From an uncultured Clostridia bacterium (lineage in GTDB: Bacteria; Bacillota; Clostridia; TANB77; CAG-508), in NCBI GenBank assembly GCA_948745425.1, contig CAPZDM010000061.1, positions 1 to 9,846 on the forward strand: DNA of 9,846 nt, in the 5' to 3' direction. Every line of letters starts with the position of its first letter. Position 1 is the stretch's first letter. The notes beneath the pieces are model-generated. The model was not told the origin of the DNA. It saw only the letters and a program-made list of their open reading frames with translations, and did no database searches. Below are positions 1 to 6,417 of this stretch, in pieces. Position numbers and translations under genes: made by a program.

Positions 1-477
1 AACAATTTACATATAACAAGTGGTAATGCATTAAACTATGCAGATTTTGAAAAATGTAGTGAATTTCTTGATAAAAATAAAGAATTAGCAATAATAAATG
101 AAGGCTTACTTAGATACTTAACATTTGAAGAAAAAGAAATTGTGGCAAAAAATATTTATAATGTATTAAAGAAACAAGGTGGAGTATGGATTACTTGCGA
201 TGTTACACCTAAAAAGTTTATTGAAAAGCAAAATGTATGCTTACCAGATTTTAATAAAAACTTAAATCAAGTTACTTCAAGAAATGATTTACAAGACAGA
301 TTCAATGATATAGAACATATAAACTCATTTATGCTGAAAATAGGATTTAAAAATATAGAGATTCATAGATTTATTGAAATGAAAGAACAGCTAAAATCGT
401 TTGAAATATTAAGTATTGCGAAAGAAGAATATAACGAATTATTAGAAAATGCAATAGTAGCTGTTATTAAAATATAA
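1..477 (+). CDS. Class I SAM-dependent methyltransferase, LCM-like (3' part only)
   Basis: The frame is open from the first base of the window to a TAA at 475-477, so this is the last 158 codons of a gene that begins upstream. The GTG at 142 is internal, because the conserved sequence starts well before it. The motif EGLLRYLTFEE (codons about 39-49) matches the 'EGLLMYL' signature of the leucine carboxyl methyltransferase (PPM/LCM) branch of class I SAM-dependent methyltransferases. It is followed by a predicted helix and a beta strand (GGVWITCDVTP) typical of the second half of the Rossmann-like core. The SAM-binding glycine loop would lie upstream of the window and cannot be checked. In this family the substrate varies (protein C-termini, small-molecule hydroxyls or carboxyls), so I infer only a cytosolic methyltransferase. 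No convincing terminator follows; the next unit has its own promoter. Confidence 0.72.
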   Translation, partial: NNLHITSGNALNYADFEKCSEFLDKNKELAIINEGLLRYLTFEEKEIVAKNIYNVLKKQGGVWITCDVTPKKFIEKQNVCLPDFNKNLNQVTSRNDLQDRFNDIEHINSFMLKIGFKNIEIHRFIEMKEQLKSFEILSIAKEEYNELLENAIVAVIKI

Positions 478-493
478 ACTTTTTAAAAAAGTA

Positions 494-522
494 TTGCCAA
501 ACCTAAAATTTTATGTTAAATT
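494..522 (+). promoter_or_regulatory. Sigma-A-like promoter of the structured RNA unit
   Basis: TTGCCA (494-499) and TAAATT (517-522) are separated by exactly 17 bases, with an extended -10 TG at 514-515. The predicted start falls near 529-531, at the first base of the AGTTATAG stem of the structured RNA. The close fit of promoter and RNA stem supports the call, although chance matches are common in such AT-rich DNA. Confidence 0.5.
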
Positions 523-528
523 AAAAAC

Positions 529-693
529 ATAGTTATAGGCGAAAAACACCGATTTGTGGGTACATTTCTTGCAAACTATTGCTATAACTGATTTTGAAAC
601 GGAAATAAGTAACTTTTTTGCGTTAGAGTTTTCGAATACGTCCTACGCAAAGGAGCCAAAACAAAAAGCCCATAAAATGGGCTTTTTTGTTTT
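529..693 (+). ncRNA. Putative stand-alone structured RNA, family unrecognised
   Basis: No coding potential is visible. The segment holds three stems in a row. Stem 1 is AGTTATAG (531-538) pairing with CTATAACT (582-589), extended by C540-G581 across a bulge. Stem 2 is an 11-bp pairing of 613-623 with 645-655 that includes two G-U wobbles, which argues for RNA rather than DNA function. The third is an intrinsic terminator (663-693). With the promoter at 494-522 this makes a complete transcription unit of about 160 nt. No start codon with a ribosome binding site follows for nearly 300 bases, so a stand-alone small RNA is more likely than a riboswitch for mltG. GGAG at 652-655 could pair with stem 2 or partly with CTTCC at 695-699, so a switch is conceivable. 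I could not match it to tmRNA, SRP RNA, RNase P RNA or a riboswitch I know; 6S RNA is not excluded. Confidence 0.5.
663..693 (+). terminator. Intrinsic terminator of the structured RNA
   Basis: The GC core GCCCAT (668-673), a three-base AAA loop and ATGGGC (677-682) are followed by TTTTTT (683-688). The flanking A tract upstream also pairs with the T tract, lengthening the stem. The A tract on the other side means it could also stop transcription coming from the right. Confidence 0.88.
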
Positions 694-699
694 GCTTCC

Positions 700-927
700 T
701 AGTTTAAGGCGAGAAATAATAATCTATCGTTGAAGGAACTAGATTCATCAATAGTAAATATCTAAAATAATACAATAAAGGAATTAGGAAAGGAGTATTT
801 TGAAATTAATAATATAGAAGATATGAATATTATATAAAAGATAATTAATTTATAAATTACAAAACACCTTCACTAAATTTGCAATAATTGTCTAACAAAA
901 ATTTCCATGTAAAAATTTAAAATTCTG
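700..927. other. Intergenic stretch with no supportable gene
   Basis: This lies between the RNA terminator and the mltG promoter. It has a good-looking ribosome binding site (AGGAAAGGAG at about 786-795), but every frame after it closes within about 20 codons and no ATG is suitably placed. I see no tRNA, repeat or stable hairpin; a degraded gene cannot be ruled out. Confidence 0.5.
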
Positions 928-956
928 TATACATTTTTAATAAAATATGATATATT
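928..956 (+). promoter_or_regulatory. Promoter of mltG
   Basis: TATACA (928-933) and TATATT (951-956) have a 17-base spacer, giving a predicted start near 963. The ribosome binding site AAAAGGAG (971-978) lies just after it, so the leader would be short. Confidence 0.5.
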
Positions 957-986
957 TTATTATATTAACAAAAAGGAGTAATAAAA

Positions 987-2069
987 ATGGCAAAAAGAGT
1001 ATTAATAATAGTAGCAATAATAGTAGCATTAATAATAATAGCAATAGTTTCAGCATTTGCATGGTATAGTGTAAGTATAAGTCCAGTAAGTAAAGAAGAT
1101 AGTACATCACATAATCTAGAAATACCAATGGGCTCAGGTTCATCTACAATTGCAAAAAAATTAAAAGATGAGGGACTAATAAAAAGTGAGTTAGCATTTA
1201 AGATATATGTTAAATTAAATAAGATATCCAATTTTCAAGCAGGTACATATGATTTAACAAAAAATTTATCAGTAGAAGAAATTGCCAAAACTTTGCAGAC
1301 AGGCAAACTTAATGGAAAAGACTCTATATCAATAACCTTTGTAGAAGGAAAAAATATGAGATGGGTTGCAAGTAAAATTGCAGAAACAACGAATAATACA
1401 GAAGAAGATGTATATTCGTTATTGAAAGATGAGGAATATATTGATTCATTAGTCGAGAAATATTGGTTTATAACAGATAAAGTAAAAGATAAAGATATTT
1501 ATTATCCTTTAGAAGGATATTTATTCCCAGATACATATATATTTGAAAACAAAGATGTAAAAGTAGAAAAAATATTTGAAACATTATTAAATCAAATGGA
1601 CAAAAAGTTAAGTGCATACAAACAAGATATAGAAAAGTCAAAATATTCTATACATGAAATCCTAGCGATAGCATCAATAATAGAAAATGAGGCAGTTTTT
1701 GATAAAGACAGAAAAGATGTCTCAAGTGTAATTTATAATAGATTAAAAACAAATATGCCTATTCAAAGTGATGTAACAACATATTATGCATTTAAGATAG
1801 AAATGGGAAGTAGAGATTTATATTCATCAGATATAAATAAATCAAACCCATATAATACAAGAGGACCAAATATGAATGGTAAATTACCTATTGGACCAAT
1901 ATCAATGACAAGTTTAGCATCAATAGAAGCTGCAATTAATCCAAATGAAACTTCTTACATATTTTTTGTAGCAGACAAAAATGGAAAAGTATATTTCACA
2001 AGAACTAATGAAGAACATAATCAAAAAGTAAACGAATTAAAAAATTCAGGACTATGGATACAATTTTAA
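987..2069 (+). CDS. mltG: Endolytic peptidoglycan transglycosylase MltG (YceG-like)
   Basis: MltG is an inner-membrane lytic transglycosylase that cuts nascent glycan strands and so helps set their length. The 360-residue protein has a signal anchor at residues 4-27, followed by an extracytoplasmic domain beginning with a LysM-like segment (about 42-108: GSGSSTIAKKLKDEGLI, then FQAGTYDL). The YceG domain follows, with LEGYLFPDTY (175-184), the ASIIENEA block whose Glu233 corresponds to the family's catalytic Glu, IQSDVTTYYA (259-268), SNPYNT (286-291) and FTRTNEEHN (337-345). Residues 292-298 look like a small insertion before the LPIGP motif. Length is normal. The start is fixed by AAAAGGAG eight bases before ATG. 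It has its own promoter and an aspS promoter follows, so it is probably transcribed alone. Confidence 0.95.
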   Translation: MAKRVLIIVAIIVALIIIAIVSAFAWYSVSISPVSKEDSTSHNLEIPMGSGSSTIAKKLKDEGLIKSELAFKIYVKLNKISNFQAGTYDLTKNLSVEEIAKTLQTGKLNGKDSISITFVEGKNMRWVASKIAETTNNTEEDVYSLLKDEEYIDSLVEKYWFITDKVKDKDIYYPLEGYLFPDTYIFENKDVKVEKIFETLLNQMDKKLSAYKQDIEKSKYSIHEILAIASIIENEAVFDKDRKDVSSVIYNRLKTNMPIQSDVTTYYAFKIEMGSRDLYSSDINKSNPYNTRGPNMNGKLPIGPISMTSLASIEAAINPNETSYIFFVADKNGKVYFTRTNEEHNQKVNELKNSGLWIQF

Positions 2070-2102
2070 GTTGTAAGTTAGAACTTAGAGTTTAGAAATT
2101 TA

Positions 2103-2134
2103 AATGTAGGGGCACGTTGCAACGTGCCCACATT
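2103..2134. repeat. Palindromic repeat of the TGTAGGGGC type
   Basis: A perfect 20-bp palindrome (2110-2129, half-site GGGCACGTTG) is enclosed by AATGT (2103-2107) and ACATT (2130-2134), which also pair. It begins ATGTAGGGGCAC, the same 12 bases as the repeat at 6323, and resembles the hairpin at 9759-9794. It lies between mltG and the aspS promoter and could act as a bidirectional terminator or barrier. It lacks a T tract, so a dispersed REP/MITE-like element is the better description. Confidence 0.8.
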
Positions 2135-2164
2135 GAATTTTTGCACTGCAATTTAGTATGCATA

Positions 2165-2193
2165 TTGATTTTTATAAATAAATATTATAAAAT
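2165..2193 (+). promoter_or_regulatory. Promoter of aspS
   Basis: TTGATT (2165-2170), a 17-base spacer and TAAAAT (2188-2193) give a start near 2200. The untranslated leader would then be only about 30 nt, too short for a T-box. Confidence 0.5.
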
Positions 2194-2229
2194 AATGCAC
2201 ATAAAACAAAGAAAGGGAATGAAATAACA

Positions 2230-3987
2230 ATGAATGAATATAGGACATATAGTTGTGAGGAACTAAGAAAAGAAAATATAGGTCAAGACGTAAAACTTGC
2301 AGGCTGGATCCAAAAAATAAGAAACTTAGGTGGAATGATTTTTATTGATTTAAGAGACGAAGATGGAATTACACAAATAGTAATAAATGATGAAAAAATG
2401 CAAGAAATAGCAAAAGAATATACAACGGAAAGTTGTATAAGTGTAGAAGGAAAAGTAGTAGAAAGAACGAGTAAAAATCGAAAAATGTCAACAGGAGATA
2501 TAGAAATAGTTGCAAGCAAAATAGAAGTTTTAGGAAAATGCAAAAATATTTTACCATTTGAAATTAATACAGAACAAGACGTAAGAGAAGATTTGAGATT
2601 AGAATATAGATTTTTAGACTTAAGAAATGAAAAATTACATAAAAGCATATTATTGCGTTCTAAAGTTTTAAAAGCATTAAGAGATAAAATGGATGAAATG
2701 GGATTTAATGAAATACAAACTCCAATACTTGCAAACTCATCACCAGAAGGAGCAAGGGACTATTTAGTACCAAGTAGATTAAACCCAGGAGAATTCTATG
2801 CACTACCACAAGCACCACAACAATTTAAACAACTATTAATGGTATCTGGATTTAATAAATATTTTCAAATAGCACCATGCTTTAGAGATGAGGACCCACG
2901 TGCAGATAGAGCACCAGGAGAATTCTATCAATTAGATTTTGAAATGGCATTTGCAACACAAGAAGATGTATTCAATGTAATAGAAGAATTAGTACCACAT
3001 ATATTCAAAAAATTTACAAATTGGAAAATTGATGAAGGACATTTTTTAAGAATACCATATAGAGAAGCAATGGAAAAATATGGTATAGATAAACCAGATT
3101 TAAGAAATCCACTAATAATTCAAGATGTAACAAAATTATTTGAAGGAACAGAATTTAATGCATTTAAAGATAAAACAGTAAAAGTAATAGTAGTTCCAAA
3201 TGGTGCAGAACAAGGTAGAAAATTCTTTGATAAAATGACTGAATTTGCAGTAGAAGAATGTGGAGCAAAAGGACTCGCATGGACTAAAATTGATAATGAA
3301 GGTTTAGTTCAAGGAGGAATAGTGAAATTCATTACTGATGAGATAAAAGAAAAACTACAAAATGAATATGGGGCAGAAAATAATTCAAGCATGTTCTTTA
3401 TAGCAGATGAATTTAAAACAGCTCAAAAGATAGCAGGACTTGTAAGAATAGAACTTGGAAATAAATTAGATTTAATAGAAAAAGGAGTATATAAGTGTTG
3501 CTTTATAGTAGACTTTCCAATGTATGAACTATCAGACGAAGGAACAATAGACTTTAATCACAATCCATTCTCAATGCCACAAGGAGGAATGGAAGCATTA
3601 GAAAATAAAGACCCATTAGAAATATTAGCATACCAATATGATTTAGTTGTAAATGGATATGAAATGGCATCAGGAGCAGTAAGAAACCATAATCCTGAAA
3701 TAATGGTAAAAGCTTTTGAAATAGCAGGGTATAATGAACAAGATGTAAAAACAAGATTTGGTGCATTATATAACGCTTTCCAATATGGAACACCACCACA
3801 TGCAGGAGCAGCACCAGGGGTTGATAGAATGATAATGCTTATAGCAGATTCACAAAATATAAGAGAAGTAATAGCATTTCCTAAAAATAAAAGAGCAAGG
3901 GATTTATTAATGAGAGCGCCATCAAAAGTAGATGAAAAACAATTAAAAGATGTACATATAAAAATAGATTTAAATACTAAAGAATAA
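2230..3987 (+). CDS. aspS: Aspartyl-tRNA synthetase, bacterial type
   Basis: This cytosolic class IIb enzyme charges tRNA-Asp with aspartate using ATP. Its 585 residues match the usual bacterial length. The order is an N-terminal OB-fold anticodon-binding domain (about 1-105, with GWIQKIRNLGG and IFIDLRDEDG), then the start of the catalytic core (YRFLDLR, 127-132) and QAPQQFKQLLM (194-204). Motif 2 follows (CFRDEDPRADR, 217-227, then QLDFEM), the bacterial GAD insert (about 290-400), and motif 3 (APGVDRMIML, 528-537). No key motif is missing. The start is supported by AAAGGGAA (2212-2219) ten bases before ATG. Leu33 in NLGG sits where many non-discriminating enzymes have His, which mildly suggests a tRNA-Asp-specific enzyme (inference). 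It is likely a single-gene unit: a promoter lies upstream and the lexA promoter begins 28 bases after its stop. Confidence 0.98.
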   Translation: MNEYRTYSCEELRKENIGQDVKLAGWIQKIRNLGGMIFIDLRDEDGITQIVINDEKMQEIAKEYTTESCISVEGKVVERTSKNRKMSTGDIEIVASKIEVLGKCKNILPFEINTEQDVREDLRLEYRFLDLRNEKLHKSILLRSKVLKALRDKMDEMGFNEIQTPILANSSPEGARDYLVPSRLNPGEFYALPQAPQQFKQLLMVSGFNKYFQIAPCFRDEDPRADRAPGEFYQLDFEMAFATQEDVFNVIEELVPHIFKKFTNWKIDEGHFLRIPYREAMEKYGIDKPDLRNPLIIQDVTKLFEGTEFNAFKDKTVKVIVVPNGAEQGRKFFDKMTEFAVEECGAKGLAWTKIDNEGLVQGGIVKFITDEIKEKLQNEYGAENNSSMFFIADEFKTAQKIAGLVRIELGNKLDLIEKGVYKCCFIVDFPMYELSDEGTIDFNHNPFSMPQGGMEALENKDPLEILAYQYDLVVNGYEMASGAVRNHNPEIMVKAFEIAGYNEQDVKTRFGALYNAFQYGTPPHAGAAPGVDRMIMLIADSQNIREVIAFPKNKRARDLLMRAPSKVDEKQLKDVHIKIDLNTKE

Positions 3988-4003
3988 AAAAATTAAACAA
4001 ATC

Positions 4004-4017
4004 CGAAAAAATGTTTG
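4004..4017. promoter_or_regulatory. Candidate LexA operator (SOS box)
   Basis: CGAAAAAATGTTTG agrees at 11 of 14 positions with the Gram-positive SOS box CGAACATATGTTCG. It overlaps the lexA -35 by three bases, the right place for autorepression. The outer CGAA and GTTTG arms are kept, but the C of the left half-site is A. Confidence 0.5.
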
Positions 4018-4043
4018 ACAAATATAAAACTTTATGTTATCAT
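4015..4043 (+). promoter_or_regulatory. Promoter of lexA
   Basis: A consensus TTGACA (4015-4020), a 17-base spacer and TATCAT (4038-4043) with an extended-10 TG at 4035-4036. The predicted start is near 4050, giving a leader of about 125 nt before lexA. Confidence 0.72.
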
Positions 4044-4055
4044 TAAGTCAATCAA

Positions 4056-4076
4056 ATACAAAAAACATGTTTGTAT
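4056..4076. promoter_or_regulatory. Dyad just after the lexA transcription start
   Basis: ATACAAA (4056-4062) and TTTGTAT (4070-4076) form a 7-bp inverted repeat around AAACATG. The inner part AAAAAACATGTTTG (4060-4073) shares ATGTTTG with the candidate SOS box at 4004 and matches the consensus at 9 of 14 positions, so a second, weaker LexA site is possible. Confidence 0.35.
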
Positions 4077-4105
4077 GTAAGAAAATACTAAAAATGAGGG
4101 GAAGT

Positions 4106-4139
4106 TTTGGAAAAGAATTTACAACAATTCTTTTCCAAA
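4106..4139 (+). other. 14-bp perfect hairpin in the lexA leader
   Basis: TTTGGAAAAGAATT (4106-4119), a six-base loop TACAAC, and its exact complement (4126-4139). No T tract follows, so it does not look like a standard terminator. It ends 35 bases before the lexA ATG and 17 before the ribosome binding site, so it would form in the leader mRNA. Its role is unknown. Confidence 0.75.
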
Positions 4140-4174
4140 CGAATTTATATGTTAAGAAAGGGAGTAGATTAAAT

Positions 4175-4840
4175 ATGAAAAGAAGAAGAAATCCAGAAGA
4201 CTTAAATACTAGAGAAAAAGCAATACTAAAATATATCGAAAAAGAAATAGAAGAAAACGGTTATGCACCTTCAGTAAGAGAAATAGGTAAAAAGGTTGGG
4301 TTAAGGTCAACAGCAACTGTTCATGGATATGTGGCAAGACTTACAGAACTAGGATACATAAAAAAAGAAGATAAAAAAGGAAGAACATTAAGACTAATAA
4401 AAAATGCAAAAGGAGAGCCAGTAGGTAAGAGAAAAGCAGAAGCAAAAGACTTCTATGGAGGAAGAGAATTAGTAGAAGTACCTGTAATTGGAAAAATTAC
4501 AGCTGGAGCACCTATACTTGCTGTAGAAAATGTAACTGAAACATTTCCTATTCCTTTAGACTTTGTAGGAAATAATGAAAGTTTCATGCTAAAAGTAAGA
4601 GGAGAAAGTATGATAGAAGCAGGAATATTAGATGGAGATTTAATATTAGTAAGAAAGCAAAACGCAGCAGAAAATGGACAAATTGTAGTAGCTTTAATTG
4701 AAGATGAAGCAACAGTTAAAACTTTCTACAAAGAAAATGACCATATAAGATTACAACCAGAAAATCAAACGATGGATCCAATAATTGTACCAGACTGTCA
4801 AATACTAGGAAAAGTAAGTGGAGTATTTAGAAAGATGTAA
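4175..4840 (+). CDS. lexA: LexA, SOS-response repressor and self-cleaving protease
   Basis: LexA represses DNA-damage genes and cleaves itself when RecA filaments form. The 221-residue protein has an N-terminal winged helix-turn-helix (about 10-75; APSVREIGKKVGL and STATVHGYVARLTELGYI). A basic linker follows, then the peptidase S24 domain, with the Ala110-Gly111 cleavage site in KITAGAP, catalytic Ser145 in GESM and Lys182 in ATVK. All catalytic residues are present. The frame is open upstream to 4034, but that start lies inside the -10 promoter element, so the ATG at 4175 is chosen. It has AAAGGGAG (4157-4164) ten bases upstream and gives the usual family N-terminus. Operator-like sequences at 4004 and 4060 suggest autoregulation. 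None of its neighbours is a classic SOS gene. Confidence 0.97.
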   Translation: MKRRRNPEDLNTREKAILKYIEKEIEENGYAPSVREIGKKVGLRSTATVHGYVARLTELGYIKKEDKKGRTLRLIKNAKGEPVGKRKAEAKDFYGGRELVEVPVIGKITAGAPILAVENVTETFPIPLDFVGNNESFMLKVRGESMIEAGILDGDLILVRKQNAAENGQIVVALIEDEATVKTFYKENDHIRLQPENQTMDPIIVPDCQILGKVSGVFRKM

Positions 4841-4931
4841 TAAACTTAGTTTTGCAGAAATCATTAGTTAAAAAATAATATAATACTTCTAAAAAAACAG
4901 ATCTTTTCATATACATTAATTGGTGATATAA

Positions 4932-5747
4932 ATGAGAGCAATATATATATCTGGACAAGGCAAAAAATCAAAAATAAAGCAAAAACTATTATTAAGATAT
5001 ATAAATAGAAAAAAGAAGAACTGTGCATGTATTGTAATAGGAAAAGACCTAAAACAAGACGTAGAACTTATTGAAAAAATCGAAAGTATACAGATTCCAA
5101 TTTCTGATGGAAGATGGTTATTCAAGTTTTTAGTAGTTCAGATTTTAGAATATATCTCAACTTGCCAGAACATAAATATAAAAGAACTTAAAGTAGCACT
5201 TGTTACAAATGAAAATAATGATTTAATATCATATTATATTAGAGAACTAACTGAAAAAAGTAATAAAATAAAAATCATAACAAATCATCGAGAAAAATTT
5301 CATATTATAGAAGAAGAACTATATTATAATAAAGGTATAGTATTAGAAATATCTAATAATAAGAGAAAAGGATTACAAGATGTAGATGTAATATTTAATT
5401 TTGATTTTGAAGAAGATAAAATAAATAGATATAAATTAAATGATAATGCTATACTAATTAATTTAAAAGAAAAAGTAAATATAAACTCAAAAAGGTTTTC
5501 AGGAATAAATATTCACTCTTATGAAATAGACTTTGAAAATCGCATAATTAGTCTATTAGATTGGACTAAATATTTCGAAAAAACAGAATTATACGAAAGT
5601 TACTTATATAGAAATGATAAAATAGCAAGTATAGAGCAAGACATAATCAATGATAAAATTGCCATTAAAAGTTTAATTGGAAGTAAAGGCAAAATTAAAG
5701 AGGGAGAATATAAAAATATACTTGACAAAACATATTATTTGGCGTAA
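4932..5747 (+). CDS. Conserved-looking protein of unknown function, possible Rossmann-like domain
   Basis: I do not recognise this 271-residue protein. The first half has a short strand (MRAIYISGQG), a very basic stretch (11-29, mostly Lys/Arg) and a strand CACIVIG (31-37). The segment ISDGRWLFKFLVVQILEYIS (57-76) looks like a conserved amphipathic helix. The second half alternates strands and helices: KVALVTN (87-93), KIKIITN (112-118), GIVLEIS (135-141), DVIFNFDF (152-159), NAILINLK (172-179). That pattern is expected of a Rossmann-like alpha/beta fold, but there is no GxGxxG nucleotide loop. No signal peptide or membrane segment is seen. The ribosome binding site is weak (GGTGA, about 4921-4925). 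It sits between lexA and greA on the same strand with 91 bases before it; its last 26 bases contain the -35 of the greA promoter. The plain, host-like composition argues for a resident gene. Confidence 0.85.
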   Translation: MRAIYISGQGKKSKIKQKLLLRYINRKKKNCACIVIGKDLKQDVELIEKIESIQIPISDGRWLFKFLVVQILEYISTCQNINIKELKVALVTNENNDLISYYIRELTEKSNKIKIITNHREKFHIIEEELYYNKGIVLEISNNKRKGLQDVDVIFNFDFEEDKINRYKLNDNAILINLKEKVNINSKRFSGINIHSYEIDFENRIISLLDWTKYFEKTELYESYLYRNDKIASIEQDIINDKIAIKSLIGSKGKIKEGEYKNILDKTYYLA

Positions 5748-5750
5748 TAT
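5722..5750 (+). promoter_or_regulatory. Promoter of greA, inside the end of the upstream gene
   Basis: A consensus TTGACA (5722-5727), a 17-base spacer and TAATAT (5745-5750), whose first three bases are the stop codon of the upstream gene. The start would fall near 5757, leaving a leader of about 27 nt. Confidence 0.6.
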
Positions 5751-5783
5751 TATATTCAATATTACATTAAGGGAGGAAAAACA

Positions 5784-6266
5784 ATGGATAACAAGGAAGT
5801 ATTATTAACACAAGAAGGATATAATAATATAGAGAAAGAACTAGACTATTTAAAGACAACAAAAAGAAGTGAAATATCAGAAAGAATAAAAGTTGCACTT
5901 GGATTTGGTGATTTATCTGAAAACTCAGAATATGATGAAGCGAAAAATGCTCAAGCAGAAAACGAAATTAAAATAGCAGATTTAGAAAATAAATTAAGAT
6001 ATGCAAAAATTATAAACGAATCTGAAATAGACACCAAAACAATACAAGTTGGAAATAAAGTAAAAATAAAAGACATGGAATTTGATGAAGAATTCGAATA
6101 TACTATAGTAGGTTCAACAGAAGTTGATTTATCACAAAATAGAATATCAAATGAATCTCCAATAGGAAAAGCCTTATTAGGAGCAAAGAAAAATCAAGTA
6201 GTAGAGGTACAATTACCAGACAATGAAATTGCAAAATATAAAGTATTATCAATTGAAAAGAAATAA
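5784..6266 (+). CDS. greA: Transcription elongation factor GreA
   Basis: GreA enters the secondary channel of RNA polymerase and stimulates cleavage of backtracked RNA so that stalled complexes resume. The 160 residues are normal. The N-terminal antiparallel coiled coil (about 8-77) carries the acidic tip GDLSENSEYDEAK (42-54), whose Asp and Glu coordinate the catalytic Mg2+ in the polymerase. The C-terminal FKBP-like domain (about 82-158) has the family blocks VGNKVKI, YTIVGS, SPIGKALLGAK and YKVLSIEK. A strong ribosome binding site (AAGGGAGG, 5769-5776) is seven bases before ATG. It has its own promoter and a hairpin after its end, so it is probably transcribed alone. Confidence 0.97.
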   Translation: MDNKEVLLTQEGYNNIEKELDYLKTTKRSEISERIKVALGFGDLSENSEYDEAKNAQAENEIKIADLENKLRYAKIINESEIDTKTIQVGNKVKIKDMEFDEEFEYTIVGSTEVDLSQNRISNESPIGKALLGAKKNQVVEVQLPDNEIAKYKVLSIEKK

Positions 6267-6285
6267 AAAATTATATAGAATATTA

Positions 6286-6313
6286 GAGGCATGGGAAACT
6301 ATGCCTCAATTTT
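6286..6313 (+). terminator. Likely intrinsic terminator after greA
   Basis: GAGGCAT (6286-6292), an eight-base loop and ATGCCTC (6301-6307) form a 7-bp perfect stem followed by AATTTT. It starts 20 bases after the greA stop. The short T run makes termination likely but perhaps incomplete, so some feoA read-through is possible. Confidence 0.65.
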
Positions 6314-6322
6314 AATAAATGA

Positions 6323-6378
6323 TGTAGGGGCACCGTTTGAGGGAATGCCTATTAGACATGACACCACTGTGCCCTATA
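6323..6378. repeat. Second copy of the ATGTAGGGGCAC repeat, imperfect
   Basis: It begins ATGTAGGGGCAC, identical over 12 bases to the repeat at 2104. GGGCAC (6328-6333) pairs with GTGCCC (6369-6374), and flanking TA pairs with TA. The 35 bases between the arms differ from the other copies, so the centre has diverged or belongs to a longer subtype. It occupies the gap between greA and feoA and ends 40 bases before feoA. Confidence 0.55.
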
Positions 6379-6417
6379 ATTATCATAAAATTAATTCAAA
6401 TGGCATATATATAAAAT

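Noticed and set aside
571..651. Cyclic-di-GMP (GEMM-I) riboswitch, because of GCAAAC (571) and ACGCAAAG (645)
   Set aside because: The two motifs are 70 bases apart, too far for GEMM-I, and both lie in or beside other stems (ACGCAAA is an arm of stem 2). The CC..GG hairpin pattern between them is missing.
782..836. Small gene after AGGAAAGGAG upstream of mltG
   Set aside because: All frames close within about 20 codons, and there is no suitably spaced ATG. The TTG frame has five codons.
2080..2105. Possible repeat shared with 8475-8500 (TTAGAG/TTTAGA-rich text after both genes)
   Set aside because: The shared parts are short, low-complexity A/T/G runs, and no alignment holds beyond a few bases.
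2200..2229. T-box leader in front of aspS
   Set aside because: The untranslated leader is only about 30 nt, and no TGGNACCGCG antiterminator sequence or terminator is present.
4034..4174. 47-codon N-terminal extension of LexA
   Set aside because: The ATG at 4034 lies within the promoter, upstream of the predicted transcript start. It has no ribosome binding site, and the extension crosses a perfect hairpin. The family N-terminus begins at 4175.
6374..6388. Fur box before feoA
   Set aside because: 11 of 15 matches to an AT-rich consensus in AT-rich DNA is not convincing, and the matches sit mostly in ATAATTAT. It is noted in the feoA entry only.
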